Below, one piece after another: positions 27,171-37,300 of a DNA stretch of 64,000 bases. Source of the DNA: GCA-016699445 sp964555055 (GTDB taxonomy: Bacteria > UBA10199 > JACPAL01 > GCA-016699445); assembly GCA_964555055.1 (NCBI GenBank), contig CAZKQW010000004.1, positions 146,598-210,597 on the forward strand, given 5' to 3'. Position 1 is the stretch's first letter. Every line of letters begins with the position of its first letter. The position numbers were made by a program, and so were the translations under genes. The notes under the pieces were generated by a model. It made no database searches. It worked only from the letters and a program-made list of their open reading frames with translations, and was not told the DNA's origin.

Positions 27171-27545
27171 ATGGAAACGCAGAAGTGGGTTAATCTGGCT
27201 TTACTGGCAGCGGCAGTTGTCTGTTTTGCTTTTGTTTCAAAGTTTGTGTTTTTGCTTTTTGGCTGGTTGGTTTGGCCGGTGTATGAAGAATGGGCTGTGC
27301 CTCTTCCGTACGCGTTGGCGTTTGGGGTTGCGTTTTTTGTTTTCGTTATGGCTCGTCGGAGTGGTTTGGTGAATGGTTTTTTGAATGGTGTTGCTGATGA
27401 AATGACGCGTGTCTCTTGGCCTCAAAGGAAAGAGACTGTCTCCTCGGCGGGTGTTGTGATTGTGTTGTTGGCGATATCAGCGGCTGCTTTGTTAATTATC
27501 GATACCCTTTGGCGGGCAGTAGTGAGAGGGTTGTTGTCCTTATAG
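27171..27545 (+). CDS. secE: Preprotein translocase subunit SecE, three-helix type
   Basis: The 124-residue inner-membrane protein stabilises SecY in the Sec channel. Three membrane segments are seen, near residues 7-33, 45-62 and 93-112. The conserved amphipathic element DEMTRVSWPQRKETVSS precedes the last one. The two extra N-terminal helices make it E. coli-like rather than the short 60-residue form. It follows tRNA-Trp by 19 bases and precedes nusG. Confidence 0.95.
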   Translation: METQKWVNLALLAAAVVCFAFVSKFVFLLFGWLVWPVYEEWAVPLPYALAFGVAFFVFVMARRSGLVNGFLNGVADEMTRVSWPQRKETVSSAGVVIVLLAISAAALLIIDTLWRAVVRGLLSL

Positions 27546-27552
27546 GTAACTT

Positions 27553-28083
27553 ATGAGTCAAGAATGGTACGTCATTCATACATATTCAGGGTTCGAGCAG
27601 AAGGCTAAGAAAGCTCTCGATGATAAAGTGAAGTCTTCGGGGCGCTCAGATTTGGTTTCTGAGGTATTAGTGCCATCTGAGAGTGTGGTAGAGATGAAAA
27701 AGGGTGTCAAAAAGACTTCGAATCGAAAAATTTTTCCAGGTTACATTTTGGTTAAAATGTCATTGAACGATGAGTCCTGGCACTTGATTAAGAGTATTCC
27801 TAAGATTACAGGTTTTGTGGGTGATGCGAAGAATCCGATTCCGGTTCCTGAAGAAGAGGTCTTGAGGATTACTCAGCAGATCAGTGAGGGGACTTTAAGA
27901 CCTAAGCCAAAAGTTTCATTTGAAAAAGGTGAGAGTGTTCGTGTAGTGGACGGCCCCTTTACGAGTTTTAATGGTGTTGTTGATGAAGTGAAGCCGGAAA
28001 AGGGTAAGGTAAAAGTATTGGTTAGTATTTTTGGAAGATCAACGCCTGTCGAGTTGGACTTTATCCAAGTCGAAAAGAATTAG
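27553..28083 (+). CDS. nusG: Transcription termination/antitermination factor NusG
   Basis: A 176-residue elongation factor that binds RNA polymerase and couples it to the ribosome or Rho. The NGN domain has 'WYVIHTYSGFEQKAKKAL' and 'KIFPGYILVKMSLND'; the KOW domain lies near residues 125-170 ('GESVRVVDGPFTSFNGVVDEV'). No insertion. It lies between secE and rplK. Confidence 0.98.
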   Translation: MSQEWYVIHTYSGFEQKAKKALDDKVKSSGRSDLVSEVLVPSESVVEMKKGVKKTSNRKIFPGYILVKMSLNDESWHLIKSIPKITGFVGDAKNPIPVPEEEVLRITQQISEGTLRPKPKVSFEKGESVRVVDGPFTSFNGVVDEVKPEKGKVKVLVSIFGRSTPVELDFIQVEKN

Positions 28084-28098
28084 TTGTTAAGGAATTTT

Positions 28099-28530
28099 AT
28101 GCCACCAGTTAAAAAAATACAGGCTCTTGTCAAGCTTCAAGTGCCCGCCGGGCAGGCGAATCCTGCTCCTCCCATCGGGCCTGCTTTAGGTCAGCATGGA
28201 GTTAATATCATGGAGTTTTGTAAGCAGTTCAATGCTAAAACTCAAAAGATGGAGCAGGGGTTAATTATCCCTGTGTTGTTGACGGTTTATCAGGATCGTT
28301 CGTTCACCTTTATTTTAAAGACGCCGCCTGTGTCTGTTTTGATTAAAAAGGCTATTGGGCTCCAAAAGGGATCTGCGGTTCCTAATAAGGATAAGGTTGG
28401 GAAGATCACGAAAAAGCAGGTTGAGGAAGTGGCGAGGCAGAAGTTGCAGGATCTGAATGTGAACTCGTTAGAAGCGGCTATGCGTACCGTCGAAGGGACG
28501 GCTCGTAGTATGGGTGTTGAGGTCATCTAA
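28099..28530 (+). CDS. rplK: 50S ribosomal protein L11
   Basis: A 143-residue protein of the GTPase-associated centre, binding 23S rRNA near the thiostrepton site. The N-terminal domain has 'VPAGQANPAPPIGPALGQHGVNIMEF' and the C-terminal rRNA-binding domain 'SLEAAMRTVEGTARSMGV'. ATG 28099 gives the standard MPPVKKIQALVKLQ start; in-frame codons upstream are not conserved. Confidence 0.98.
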   Translation: MPPVKKIQALVKLQVPAGQANPAPPIGPALGQHGVNIMEFCKQFNAKTQKMEQGLIIPVLLTVYQDRSFTFILKTPPVSVLIKKAIGLQKGSAVPNKDKVGKITKKQVEEVARQKLQDLNVNSLEAAMRTVEGTARSMGVEVI

Positions 28531-28532
28531 AA

Positions 28533-29231
28533 ATGTCAGGAAAAAAATATAAAAACGTGGCCACGAAAGTGGATCGAATTAAAAAATACCCACTCGATGA
28601 GGCTTTGGATATTTTGCCCCAAGTGAAATATTCTAAGTGGGATGAAACAGTTGATGTTGCTGTGCGCTTGGGTGTGGACCCTAAGCAGGGTGATCAAATG
28701 GTTCGGGGGGCGACGGCGCTTCCGCATGGTTTGGGTAAGAAGGTGCGTGTGGTTGTTTTTGCCAAAGGCGAGAAGCAGAAAGAGGCTCAGGCGGCAGGTG
28801 CGGAGGAAGTGGGTGCTGAGGATTTGATTGCTAAGATTGAAGGTGGTTGGATGGATTTTGATAAGACGATCGCGACGCCTGATATGATGGGTGTTGTGAG
28901 TCGGTTGGGTAAAGTCTTGGGGCCGCGAGGTTTGATGCCGAATCCTAAGTTGGGTACCGTGACCTTTGATGTGGCTAAGGCTGTGAATGATGTAAAGGCT
29001 GGGCAGGTGGAGTATAAGGTAGATAAAGCTGGAAATGTGCATGCTCCGGTAGGGAAGGTTTCCTTTGGGAAAGAAAAATTAAAACAAAACATTTTGGCCT
29101 TGATGGAATCCATTATTCGTGCCAAGCCCGCGACCTCCAAAGGGACGTATCTGAGGAGTGTGACTCTTTCATCTACGATGAGTCCAGGGATTAAGTTGGA
29201 TCCGGTTCACCTCGGTGCGGAAGCGTCATAA
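28533..29231 (+). CDS. rplA: 50S ribosomal protein L1
   Basis: The 232-residue L1-stalk protein helps release tRNA from the E site. Domain I ends and domain II begin around 'KVRVVVFAKGEKQKEA'; 'MPNPKLGTVT' and 'SSTMSPGIKLDP' are signature segments. It starts two bases after rplK, so these two are translationally linked. Confidence 0.98.
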   Translation: MSGKKYKNVATKVDRIKKYPLDEALDILPQVKYSKWDETVDVAVRLGVDPKQGDQMVRGATALPHGLGKKVRVVVFAKGEKQKEAQAAGAEEVGAEDLIAKIEGGWMDFDKTIATPDMMGVVSRLGKVLGPRGLMPNPKLGTVTFDVAKAVNDVKAGQVEYKVDKAGNVHAPVGKVSFGKEKLKQNILALMESIIRAKPATSKGTYLRSVTLSSTMSPGIKLDPVHLGAEAS

Positions 29232-29248
29232 AAATTGAGGTTTTATTT

Positions 29249-29767
29249 ATGAATAAGGAACAGAAATTTGCTGTATCATCTGCTTTTTCTGAAAAGCTTA
29301 AAGGGGCGAAAGCCGTTATTCTTGCTGAATATCGTGGTCTCAAGGTGTCTCAGTTGACGGAGATTCGACAGGCTTTTCGTAAAAATGATTGTGAATTAAG
29401 GGTTGTTAAAAATCGTTTGGCTAAAAAGGCTATGTTGGGTTCTGAATGGTCTGTTTTAGATGCTCATTTGAAGGGTCCTTTGGCGATTGCTATTGCTTTA
29501 AAGGATCCGGTGGTGCTGGCTAAGACGTTGACTAAATTTGCCGAAGAAAACGAAGCCTTGAAGTTAAAGGCTGGTTGTTTGAATGGTAAAGTTTTAAGCG
29601 CTAAAGAGATTAGTGCGCTGTCGAAGTTGCCTTCTAAGGAGGAGTTGTATGCGAAAATGTTGGGTACTTTGATGGCGCCGATTCAGGGTGTGGTTCGTGC
29701 TTTGAATGGTGTCCCTCAGAAGTTGGCGATTGCCTTAAAAGAAATTTCACAAAAGAAAGCGTCATAA
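29249..29767 (+). CDS. rplJ: 50S ribosomal protein L10
   Basis: A 172-residue protein that anchors L7/L12 dimers to 23S rRNA. 'AVILAEYRGLKVSQLTEIRQAFRK' and 'VVKNRLAKKAM' mark the rRNA-binding domain; the C-terminal helix (VRALNGVPQKLAIALKEI) binds L12. Only 17 bases separate it from rplA, leaving no space for an E. coli-type L10 leader. Confidence 0.97.
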   Translation: MNKEQKFAVSSAFSEKLKGAKAVILAEYRGLKVSQLTEIRQAFRKNDCELRVVKNRLAKKAMLGSEWSVLDAHLKGPLAIAIALKDPVVLAKTLTKFAEENEALKLKAGCLNGKVLSAKEISALSKLPSKEELYAKMLGTLMAPIQGVVRALNGVPQKLAIALKEISQKKAS

Positions 29768-29791
29768 CGAATAGTTTAATAAGGAGGATGT

Positions 29792-30169
29792 ATGAGTGTG
29801 AGCCGACAGGATATCGTCGAAAGTTTAAAGCAAATGCCGCTTCTTGAAGTGGCTGAATTGGTCAAGGAGCTTGAGCAGGTATTTGGTGTATCTGCTGCGG
29901 CCCCTGTGATGGTGGCGGGTGGTGCTGCGGGCGTTGGTGCGGCTGCCGCTGAAGAGAAGACTGAATTTACGGTGGTCTTGGCTTCGGCTGGTGATAATAA
30001 AATTAATGTCATCAAGGAAGTTCGTACCATTACTGGCCTGGGTCTCAAGGAAGCCAAGGATCTCGTTGAGGGTGCTCCTAAGACGGTGAAGGAATCTGTG
30101 TCTAAGGAAGATGCTCAAAAGATCAAGGAAGCCATTGAGAAGGCTGGCGGTAAGGTTGAGATCAAGTAA
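29792..30169 (+). CDS. rplL: 50S ribosomal protein L7/L12
   Basis: A 125-residue stalk protein that recruits translation factors. Ala/Gly-rich hinge (APVMVAGGAAGVGAAAAEE) joins the N-terminal dimerisation part to the C-terminal domain with 'GLGLKEAKDLVEGAP'. It has a strong AAGGAGG ribosome binding site, consistent with its multicopy need. Confidence 0.98.
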   Translation: MSVSRQDIVESLKQMPLLEVAELVKELEQVFGVSAAAPVMVAGGAAGVGAAAAEEKTEFTVVLASAGDNKINVIKEVRTITGLGLKEAKDLVEGAPKTVKESVSKEDAQKIKEAIEKAGGKVEIK

Positions 30170-30188
30170 GGTATTTGACCGAACAATC

Positions 30189-30254
30189 GGACGCTCCCGG
30201 TTTTAAGTAGCAAGGCTACTAAAGGCTGAGGAGCGTCCTGCGTTTATTTATTTT
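30189..30254 (+). promoter_or_regulatory. Hairpin attenuator-like element between rplL and rpoB
   Basis: GGACGCTCC (30189-30197) and GGAGCGTCC (30230-30238) are perfectly complementary, with an inner AGTAGC/GCTACT stem. The following TTTATTTATTTTT resembles an imperfect terminator tail. Its position matches the E. coli rplL-rpoB attenuator/RNase III site, which sets the ratio of ribosomal protein to RNA polymerase transcripts. Confidence 0.75.
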
Positions 30255-30269
30255 TAAGGAGGTCTTCCC

Positions 30270-33200
30270 GTGTCGATATCCATCCAGGACCGCATTCACC
30301 GGAGAAGTTTTGCTAAAATCGACGAGATCGTCTCGATTCCTAATTTGATTGAAATGCAAAAGAAGTCCTATCGGGATTTTCTTCAAGAAGGGGTTTCCCC
30401 GGAGAAGCGTGTTAATGCGGGTCTCCAAGGTGTATTTAAAGGTGTTTTTCCTATTCGCGATTTCAATAACACGGCCTCTTTAGAGTTTGTTAGCTTCCAT
30501 TTTGATAAGCCGAAATACGATGTTCGCGAGTGTCGTCAAAGGGGGATGACTTATTCGGCTCCTATGAGGGTTGTTATTCGTTTGGTTGTTTGGGATGTGG
30601 ATGCTACGACAGGAGTTCAGGCAATTCGTGATGTGAAAGAGCAGGAGGTTTATTTTGGTGAGATCCCCTTAATGACGGATACGGGGACGTTTATTATTAA
30701 CGGTACTGAGCGTGTTGTTGTTGCTCAGCTACATCGCTCCCCTGGGATTTTTTTTGAACATGACAAGGGAAAGACACATGCCTCTGGTAAGTTGCTTTAT
30801 TCTTCTAGAATTATTCCTTATCGCGGGTCTTGGTTGGATTTCGAGTTTGACCCTAAAGATATCTTGTATGTTCGTATCGATCGGCGTCGCAAGTTACCGG
30901 CGACTATTTTACTGCGTGCTTTAGGGTACTCGGTCGAGGATATCCTTAATTATTTCTACCAAAGTGAAACTGTTTCAATAGAGTCCGGTAAGTTGAGTAA
31001 GTCGGTTGTTCCTGAGCTCCTCAGATTTCAAAAAACCCTGCGTGATATCCGGCACCCAAAAACGGGTGATGTGCTTGTGAAGGCTGGTAAGAAATTCACC
31101 CGCGTTTCCGTGGATAAGATCGTCGATGCCAAGATAAGAGAGATTCCTATTGAAGCCGAGGATGTCTTGGGGCGTGTTTCGTCCCATGATGTCATTGATA
31201 AAGGGACGGGAGAGGTTGTCTTGGCTTGTGGTGACGTGCTGACAGAAGAAAAGTTGGACGAAATTAAGAAGCGCAAGATTAAGGAGTTTGAGCTTCTTTT
31301 CATCGATAATTTAAATATCGGTGGTTATATCCGCAATACCCTTCTGATTGATAAGGTTGTGTCTCCGGACGAGGCTGTAATGGAAGTTTATAAGAGGCTT
31401 CGCCCTGGCGATCCGCCGACTCAGGAATCCGCCCGTAAATTTTTTGATAATCTCTTTTTCAATCCTGAAAAATATGATCTTTCTAAAGTAGGGCGCTTAA
31501 AGATTAATCATAAGTTTAATTTTGATGTTAGTAACGATCTCACCGTCCTTCGTAAGGAGGATATTCTCGAGACTGTTCGTTATCTCTGTAATTTGAAAGA
31601 TGGTAAAGGGCAGATTGATGATATTGATCATTTGGGAAACCGCCGCGTCCGTTCCGTCGGAGAATTGTTGGAAAATCAGTATCGTATTGGTCTGGTGAGG
31701 ATGGAGCGTGCGGTAAAGGAGAGGATGAGTATTCAAGACGTCGAAACGCTCATGCCCCATGACCTTGTGAATCCTAAGCCTGTCAGTGCTGTCGTGAAGG
31801 AGTTTTTTGGGTCCAGTCAATTGTCTCAATTTATGGATCAAACCAATCCGCTCTCCGAGGTCACTCATAAGAGACGCCTGTCGGCCCTTGGTCCAGGAGG
31901 TTTGACGCGTGAAAGGGCGGGCTTCGAAGTCCGAGACGTACATGCGACTCACTATGGACGTATTTGCCCCATCGAAACTCCTGAAGGTCCAAATATCGGT
32001 TTGATCGCATCTCTCTCGGCTTTCGCTCGCGTGAATGATTTTGGCTTTATCGAAACTCCTTACCGTAAGGTCTCTGATAAGCGTGTGACGGATGAGGTTG
32101 TCTATCTTTCGGCTCTCGAAGAGGAAAAGTATGTCATTGCACAGGCAAATGCTCAAACCGATAAAAAGGGCCATTTTACAACGGATTTGATCTCTTGCCG
32201 CAAGGCTGGTGAGTTCATGCTCATGCCGCCGGCTGAGGTCCAAATGATGGATGTGTCTCCGAACCAGCTTGTTAGTGTTGCAGCTGGATTGATTCCTTTC
32301 TTAGAGCATGACGATGCTAACCGCGCTCTCATGGGCTCCAATATGCAACGGCAGGCGGTTCCTCTTATCCGTACCGATGCTCCTCTTGTTGGAACAGGTT
32401 TGGAAAGTATTGTCGCTAAAGATTCAGGGGTGACGGTTGTAGCAAAGAGGGACGGAGTTGTGCAATCCGTCGATTGTCTCCGCATCGTCGTGAAGCCTGA
32501 AAAGGTGAACCGTCGAGCCGGAGAAAGTGAAATCGACGTCTACGATCTGATCAAGTATCAGCGTTCCAACCAAAGCACCTGTTTTAATCAAAAGCCCATC
32601 GTGAAGAGGGGTGATCGTGTCAGGGCGGGTGATCTTCTGGCGGACGGGCCAGCAACGATGTTGGGAGATCTGGCTTTGGGTCAAAACGTCATGGTCGCCT
32701 TCATGCCATGGGGTGGCTGTAACTTCGAAGACTCGATCCTTGTTAGCGAGAGGTTGGTAAAGGAAGATATTTTCACGAGCATCCACATCGAAGAGTTTGA
32801 GTGTGTCGCTCGGGATACGAAGTTAGGAAAAGAAGAAATGACCCGGGATATTCCCAATCTCGGGGATGAAGCTTTGGCCAATCTCGACGAAAGCGGTATT
32901 GTGCGTATTGGTGCCGAAGTGAAGCCCGGTGACATCCTTGTCGGAAAAATCACGCCACAAGGTGAAACCCAATTATCACCTGAGGAAAAGCTGTTGAGGG
33001 CTATTTTCGGCGAAAAAGCCGGGAACGTAAAGGACACTTCCTTAAGAGTTCCGCCGGGCGTTTTTGGGACTATTATTAGTGCCCAAGTTTTTTCGCGTGA
33101 AGGTGTCGAGTTGGATGATCGGGCCAAAGAAATACAGGGCCAGGAAGCGGAAAAATTCACTAAAGACCGCGAGGAAGAGGCTAAGGCAATCCAAGAGAGT

Positions 33201-34385
33201 ATGAAGAAGCGCTTAAAAGCTCTTCTTGTGGGCAAGACGGCCACCTCTAAAGTTATGGATGAAGAGTCGGGCAAAACTCTTTTGCACAAGGGGAAAGCTA
33301 TTACGGAAAGTATGTTGGATGAGCTTCCTGCTGATAAATGGGCCGAGATCAGCGTTGGTGACGAGGATTTGGAAGAGCAAATCTCAGAACTCATCGAAGC
33401 TCTAGAAGAGCAAGTCGAGCTCGTGCGCATGATGTATGATCAAAAGGTGTCTAAGCTCAGCAAAGGGGATGAGTTGCCTCCAGGCGTCATTAAGATCGTG
33501 AAGACTTATATCGCGATCAAGAGAAAGCTTTCCGTCGGCGACAAAATGGCTGGCCGCCATGGAAATAAGGGGGTTATCTCGCGCGTATTGCCGGTGGAAG
33601 ATATGCCCTATCTTCCCGATGGGACGCCCGTGGACCTCGTTTTGAATCCTTTAGGTGTGCCGTCGCGTATGAATATCGGTCAGATCTTAGAGACGCATTT
33701 AGGTTGGGCTGCCAAGGGTATGGGGCAGAGGATTGGTCAAATCTTGGAGAAAAACTATAGTAAGGAAAATATCCGCGCCTATCTCCATAAAATTTTCCAT
33801 GGAAACAAAAAAGTGGAGGATATGATCGAGGAGATGAGTGAGAAGGATCTCAAGGGATTCGCTGAAAATTTGAAGGAAGGTGTCTTTGCCGCATCTCCCG
33901 TTTTCGACGGCGCTCATGAGTCTGAAATTAAAGAAGCCTTTCAATTGGCGGAACTGCCCACTTCGGGACAAACAGTTCTCTTCGATGGAAGAACGGGCGA
34001 TGCCTTCGACCATCATGTCACTGTCGGTATCATGTACATGTTGAAACTGCACCACTTAGTCGATGACAAGGTGCATGCCCGTTCCATTGGCCCTTATTCT
34101 CTCGTAACGCAGCAACCGCTTGGCGGTAAGGCGCAGTTCGGCGGCCAAAGACTTGGTGAAATGGAAGTATGGGCAATGGAAGCCTATGGAGCCGCCTATA
34201 CGCTGCAGGAATTCCTCACGGTTAAATCCGACGACGTCATTGGTCGTACCCGCATGTACGAAATGATTGTCAAGGGCGACAAGGGCTTCGAGCCCGGTTT
34301 GCCGGAATCCTTCAAGGTGTTGACGAAGGAGCTGCAGTCTTTGGGGCTTAACGTCGAACTTTTAGAGAATACGGAGAACGTATGA
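30270..34385 (+). CDS. rpoB: RNA polymerase beta subunit
   Basis: A 1371-residue catalytic subunit. The rifampicin pocket (FGSSQLSQFMDQTNPLSEV, THKRRLSALGPGG) matches sensitive enzymes at the usual resistance positions (Asp516, His526, Ser531 by E. coli numbering are kept). Other landmarks are 'NIGLIASLSAFARVNDFGFIETPY' and the C-terminal 'QPLGGKAQFGGQRLGEMEVWAME'. Start is GTG at 30270, with AAGGAGG before it. Its stop overlaps rpoC by four bases. Confidence 0.99.
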   Translation: MSISIQDRIHRRSFAKIDEIVSIPNLIEMQKKSYRDFLQEGVSPEKRVNAGLQGVFKGVFPIRDFNNTASLEFVSFHFDKPKYDVRECRQRGMTYSAPMRVVIRLVVWDVDATTGVQAIRDVKEQEVYFGEIPLMTDTGTFIINGTERVVVAQLHRSPGIFFEHDKGKTHASGKLLYSSRIIPYRGSWLDFEFDPKDILYVRIDRRRKLPATILLRALGYSVEDILNYFYQSETVSIESGKLSKSVVPELLRFQKTLRDIRHPKTGDVLVKAGKKFTRVSVDKIVDAKIREIPIEAEDVLGRVSSHDVIDKGTGEVVLACGDVLTEEKLDEIKKRKIKEFELLFIDNLNIGGYIRNTLLIDKVVSPDEAVMEVYKRLRPGDPPTQESARKFFDNLFFNPEKYDLSKVGRLKINHKFNFDVSNDLTVLRKEDILETVRYLCNLKDGKGQIDDIDHLGNRRVRSVGELLENQYRIGLVRMERAVKERMSIQDVETLMPHDLVNPKPVSAVVKEFFGSSQLSQFMDQTNPLSEVTHKRRLSALGPGGLTRERAGFEVRDVHATHYGRICPIETPEGPNIGLIASLSAFARVNDFGFIETPYRKVSDKRVTDEVVYLSALEEEKYVIAQANAQTDKKGHFTTDLISCRKAGEFMLMPPAEVQMMDVSPNQLVSVAAGLIPFLEHDDANRALMGSNMQRQAVPLIRTDAPLVGTGLESIVAKDSGVTVVAKRDGVVQSVDCLRIVVKPEKVNRRAGESEIDVYDLIKYQRSNQSTCFNQKPIVKRGDRVRAGDLLADGPATMLGDLALGQNVMVAFMPWGGCNFEDSILVSERLVKEDIFTSIHIEEFECVARDTKLGKEEMTRDIPNLGDEALANLDESGIVRIGAEVKPGDILVGKITPQGETQLSPEEKLLRAIFGEKAGNVKDTSLRVPPGVFGTIISAQVFSREGVELDDRAKEIQGQEAEKFTKDREEEAKAIQESMKKRLKALLVGKTATSKVMDEESGKTLLHKGKAITESMLDELPADKWAEISVGDEDLEEQISELIEALEEQVELVRMMYDQKVSKLSKGDELPPGVIKIVKTYIAIKRKLSVGDKMAGRHGNKGVISRVLPVEDMPYLPDGTPVDLVLNPLGVPSRMNIGQILETHLGWAAKGMGQRIGQILEKNYSKENIRAYLHKIFHGNKKVEDMIEEMSEKDLKGFAENLKEGVFAASPVFDGAHESEIKEAFQLAELPTSGQTVLFDGRTGDAFDHHVTVGIMYMLKLHHLVDDKVHARSIGPYSLVTQQPLGGKAQFGGQRLGEMEVWAMEAYGAAYTLQEFLTVKSDDVIGRTRMYEMIVKGDKGFEPGLPESFKVLTKELQSLGLNVELLENTENV

Positions 34386-37300
34386 GCGAAATTTTCAATT
34401 TCTTCGAAAAGCCGAAAGATCCCATCAGCTACACGGGCGTGAAGATCACGATTGCTTCCTCAGATAAGATTCTGGAGTGGAGCCATGGGGAAGTAAAAAA
34501 GCCGGAGACCATCAATTACCGTACTTTTAAACCGGAGCGTGACGGTCTTTTCTGCGCGAAGATCTTCGGTCCTGTGAAGGATTACGAGTGTAATTGCGGC
34601 AAATATAAGCGCATGAAGCACAGGGGTATCATCTGCGAAAAGTGCGGTGTTGAGGTCATCTCTTCACGCGTGCGTCGCGAAAGAATGGGACATATCACGT
34701 TGGCGTCTCCCGTTGCCCATATATGGTTCTTGAAGAGCTTACCTTCCCGTATCGGAACCATGCTCGATATGACTCTTAAGGATTTGGAGAAGGTTCTTTA
34801 CTGCGAAGCGTATGTGGTGACGGATCCCGGTAGCACGGAGTTAGTGGAAGGTGAGATCATTACTGAAGCCCGCTATCAAAAGATGAAGGCTGAATATGGT
34901 AATAAATTCGTCGCGGGTATCGGCGGCGAGGTCGTAAGGGACATGTTGCGCAAGATCGATTTGGACGAATTAGCTAAGAAGCTCCGTAAGAGCGTGGTTG
35001 CCACGAAATCTGAGGCGACACGTAAAAAAATCTCCCGGCGCCTGAAATTAATCGAATCCTTGATCAAATCCGGGAACAAGGCTGACTGGATGATGTTGGA
35101 TGTGATTCCCGTTTTGCCGCCGGACTTAAGGCCTTTGGTTCCTTTGGATGGTGGTCGTTTCGCGACCTCTGATTTGAATGATCTCTACCGCCGTGTCATT
35201 AACCGTAACAATCGCTTAAAGCGCTTAATGGAGCTTAACGCCCCCGACATTATTATCCGAAACGAAAAAAGGATGCTTCAAGAGGCTGTCGATGCCCTTT
35301 TTGATAACGGTCGGCGTGGCAAGGTTTTTACGGGTCCAAATAAGCGCCCCCTCCGTTCTCTTTCCGACATGCTGAAAGGAAAGCAGGGACGCTTCCGTCA
35401 AAACCTCTTGGGTAAGCGCGTTGACTATTCCGGTCGCTCCGTCATCGTCGTTGGTCCGGAGTTGCGTTTGCATCAGTGTGGATTGCCGAAGGTAATGGCT
35501 CTGGAGCTTTTCAAGCCATTCATTTATCAAAAGCTCGAGGAGAGGGGATATGTCTCCACGATCAAAGGTGCTAAGAAAATGGTCGAGAAGGAACGCCCCG
35601 AAGTTTGGGATGTCCTGGAAGAGGTGATCAAAGAGCATCCGGTGCTTTTGAACCGCGCACCGACCCTTCACCGCTTAGGCATTCAGGCTTTTGAGCCGGT
35701 TTTAATCGAAGGAAAAGCTATTCAGTTGCATCCCCTCGTATGCACCGCCTTTAATGCTGATTTCGACGGTGACCAAATGGCGGTTCACGTTCCACTTTCC
35801 GTGGAGGCTCAGATTGAAGCTCGGGTTTTGATGATGAGTACTAATAATATTCTTTCACCTGCCAGCGGTAAGCCTATCATCGTGCCTTCCCAGGATATGG
35901 TTTTAGGAATCTATTACCTAACGCGTGAGATGCCCTTTGCTCGTGGGGAGGGAAAAATCTTTTCGTCTCCGGATGAAGTCCGGATCGCTTATGATGCCGG
36001 AGAACTAGATCTTCACGCACGTATCAAAGTCCGCATCGATGACGTTCGTTATGATACAACGGCAGGACGTGTTTTGTTGTTTGAGATTGTCCCTGCGGGT
36101 ATTCCTTTTGAACTCACCAATAAAGTCATGGATAAAAAGTCCATCGCCGACTTGGTCGAGCAATGCTACCGTGTAGCCGGCAATAAATCGACGGTACTTT
36201 TGGCCGACCATCTAAAGGATTTGGGGTTTGCCGCAGCCGCTAAGGCCGGCATCTCAATCAGTATTGATGATATGAAGATCCCGACGGCCAAAGATAAGCT
36301 CTTACAGAGCGCTAATAAGGAAGTGCGGGATATCGAGACTCAATACCAAGATGGTTTAATTACCTCTGGAGAGAAGTACAATAAGGTCATCGATATTTGG
36401 GCTCAGACGACGGAAGAAATCTCCAAAGAGATGATGAAGGAAATCTCTCGTGAGACCATTGAAGGCGAAAACCAGGAGAAAAAAGAAATCTTAAGCTTCA
36501 ACCCCGTCTTTATCATGTCAGATTCCGGAGCCCGTGGTTCTGCTCAGCAGATGAGGCAGTTGGCTGGGATGCGCGGCTTGATGGCCAAGCCTTCTGGCGA
36601 AATCATTGAGACGCCAATCACCGCTAATTTCCGCGAGGGGTTGACCGTGTTGCAATACTTTATTTCCACTCACGGAGCCCGTAAAGGATTGGCCGATACC
36701 GCTTTAAAGACGGCGAATTCTGGATACCTAACACGCCGCTTGGTCGACGTCTCTCAGGATATGATTGTTTTAGAGGAAGATTGTGGTACGTTGGATGGCA
36801 TCGAAGTTAGCGCCTTGATCGAAGGCGGCGAAATCATCGAACCCATGGGGACCCGCATCTTGGGTCGCGTGGCTCTCGAAGATATTGTGGACCCTTACAC
36901 AGGGGAGACAATTGTCGAGGCCGGTCAAGAGATCACGGAAGCTCTCGTGCCTCGGATTGAGAATTCCGGATTAGAAAAGGTGAAGATACGTTCCGGTTTA
37001 ACCTGTCAAGCAACTCGCGGCATCTGTATTAAATGCTACGGTCGTGATTTAGCCCGTGGTCAAATGGTCAATATTGGAGAGGCTGTCGGTGTTATCGCAG
37101 CACAATCCATCGGTGAGCCAGGAACACAGCTCACGATGCGGACTTTCCATATCGGTGGAGCCGCTTCTCGTCGTGTCGAACAGACCTCTTTGGAATCTCG
37201 TAGCGAAGGGGTCGTCAAGTTCCACGGATTGAAATCAGTTACGAATAAGGAAAAAACCCTGACCGTCATGAATCGGAACGGTGAAATCGCCATCATGGAT

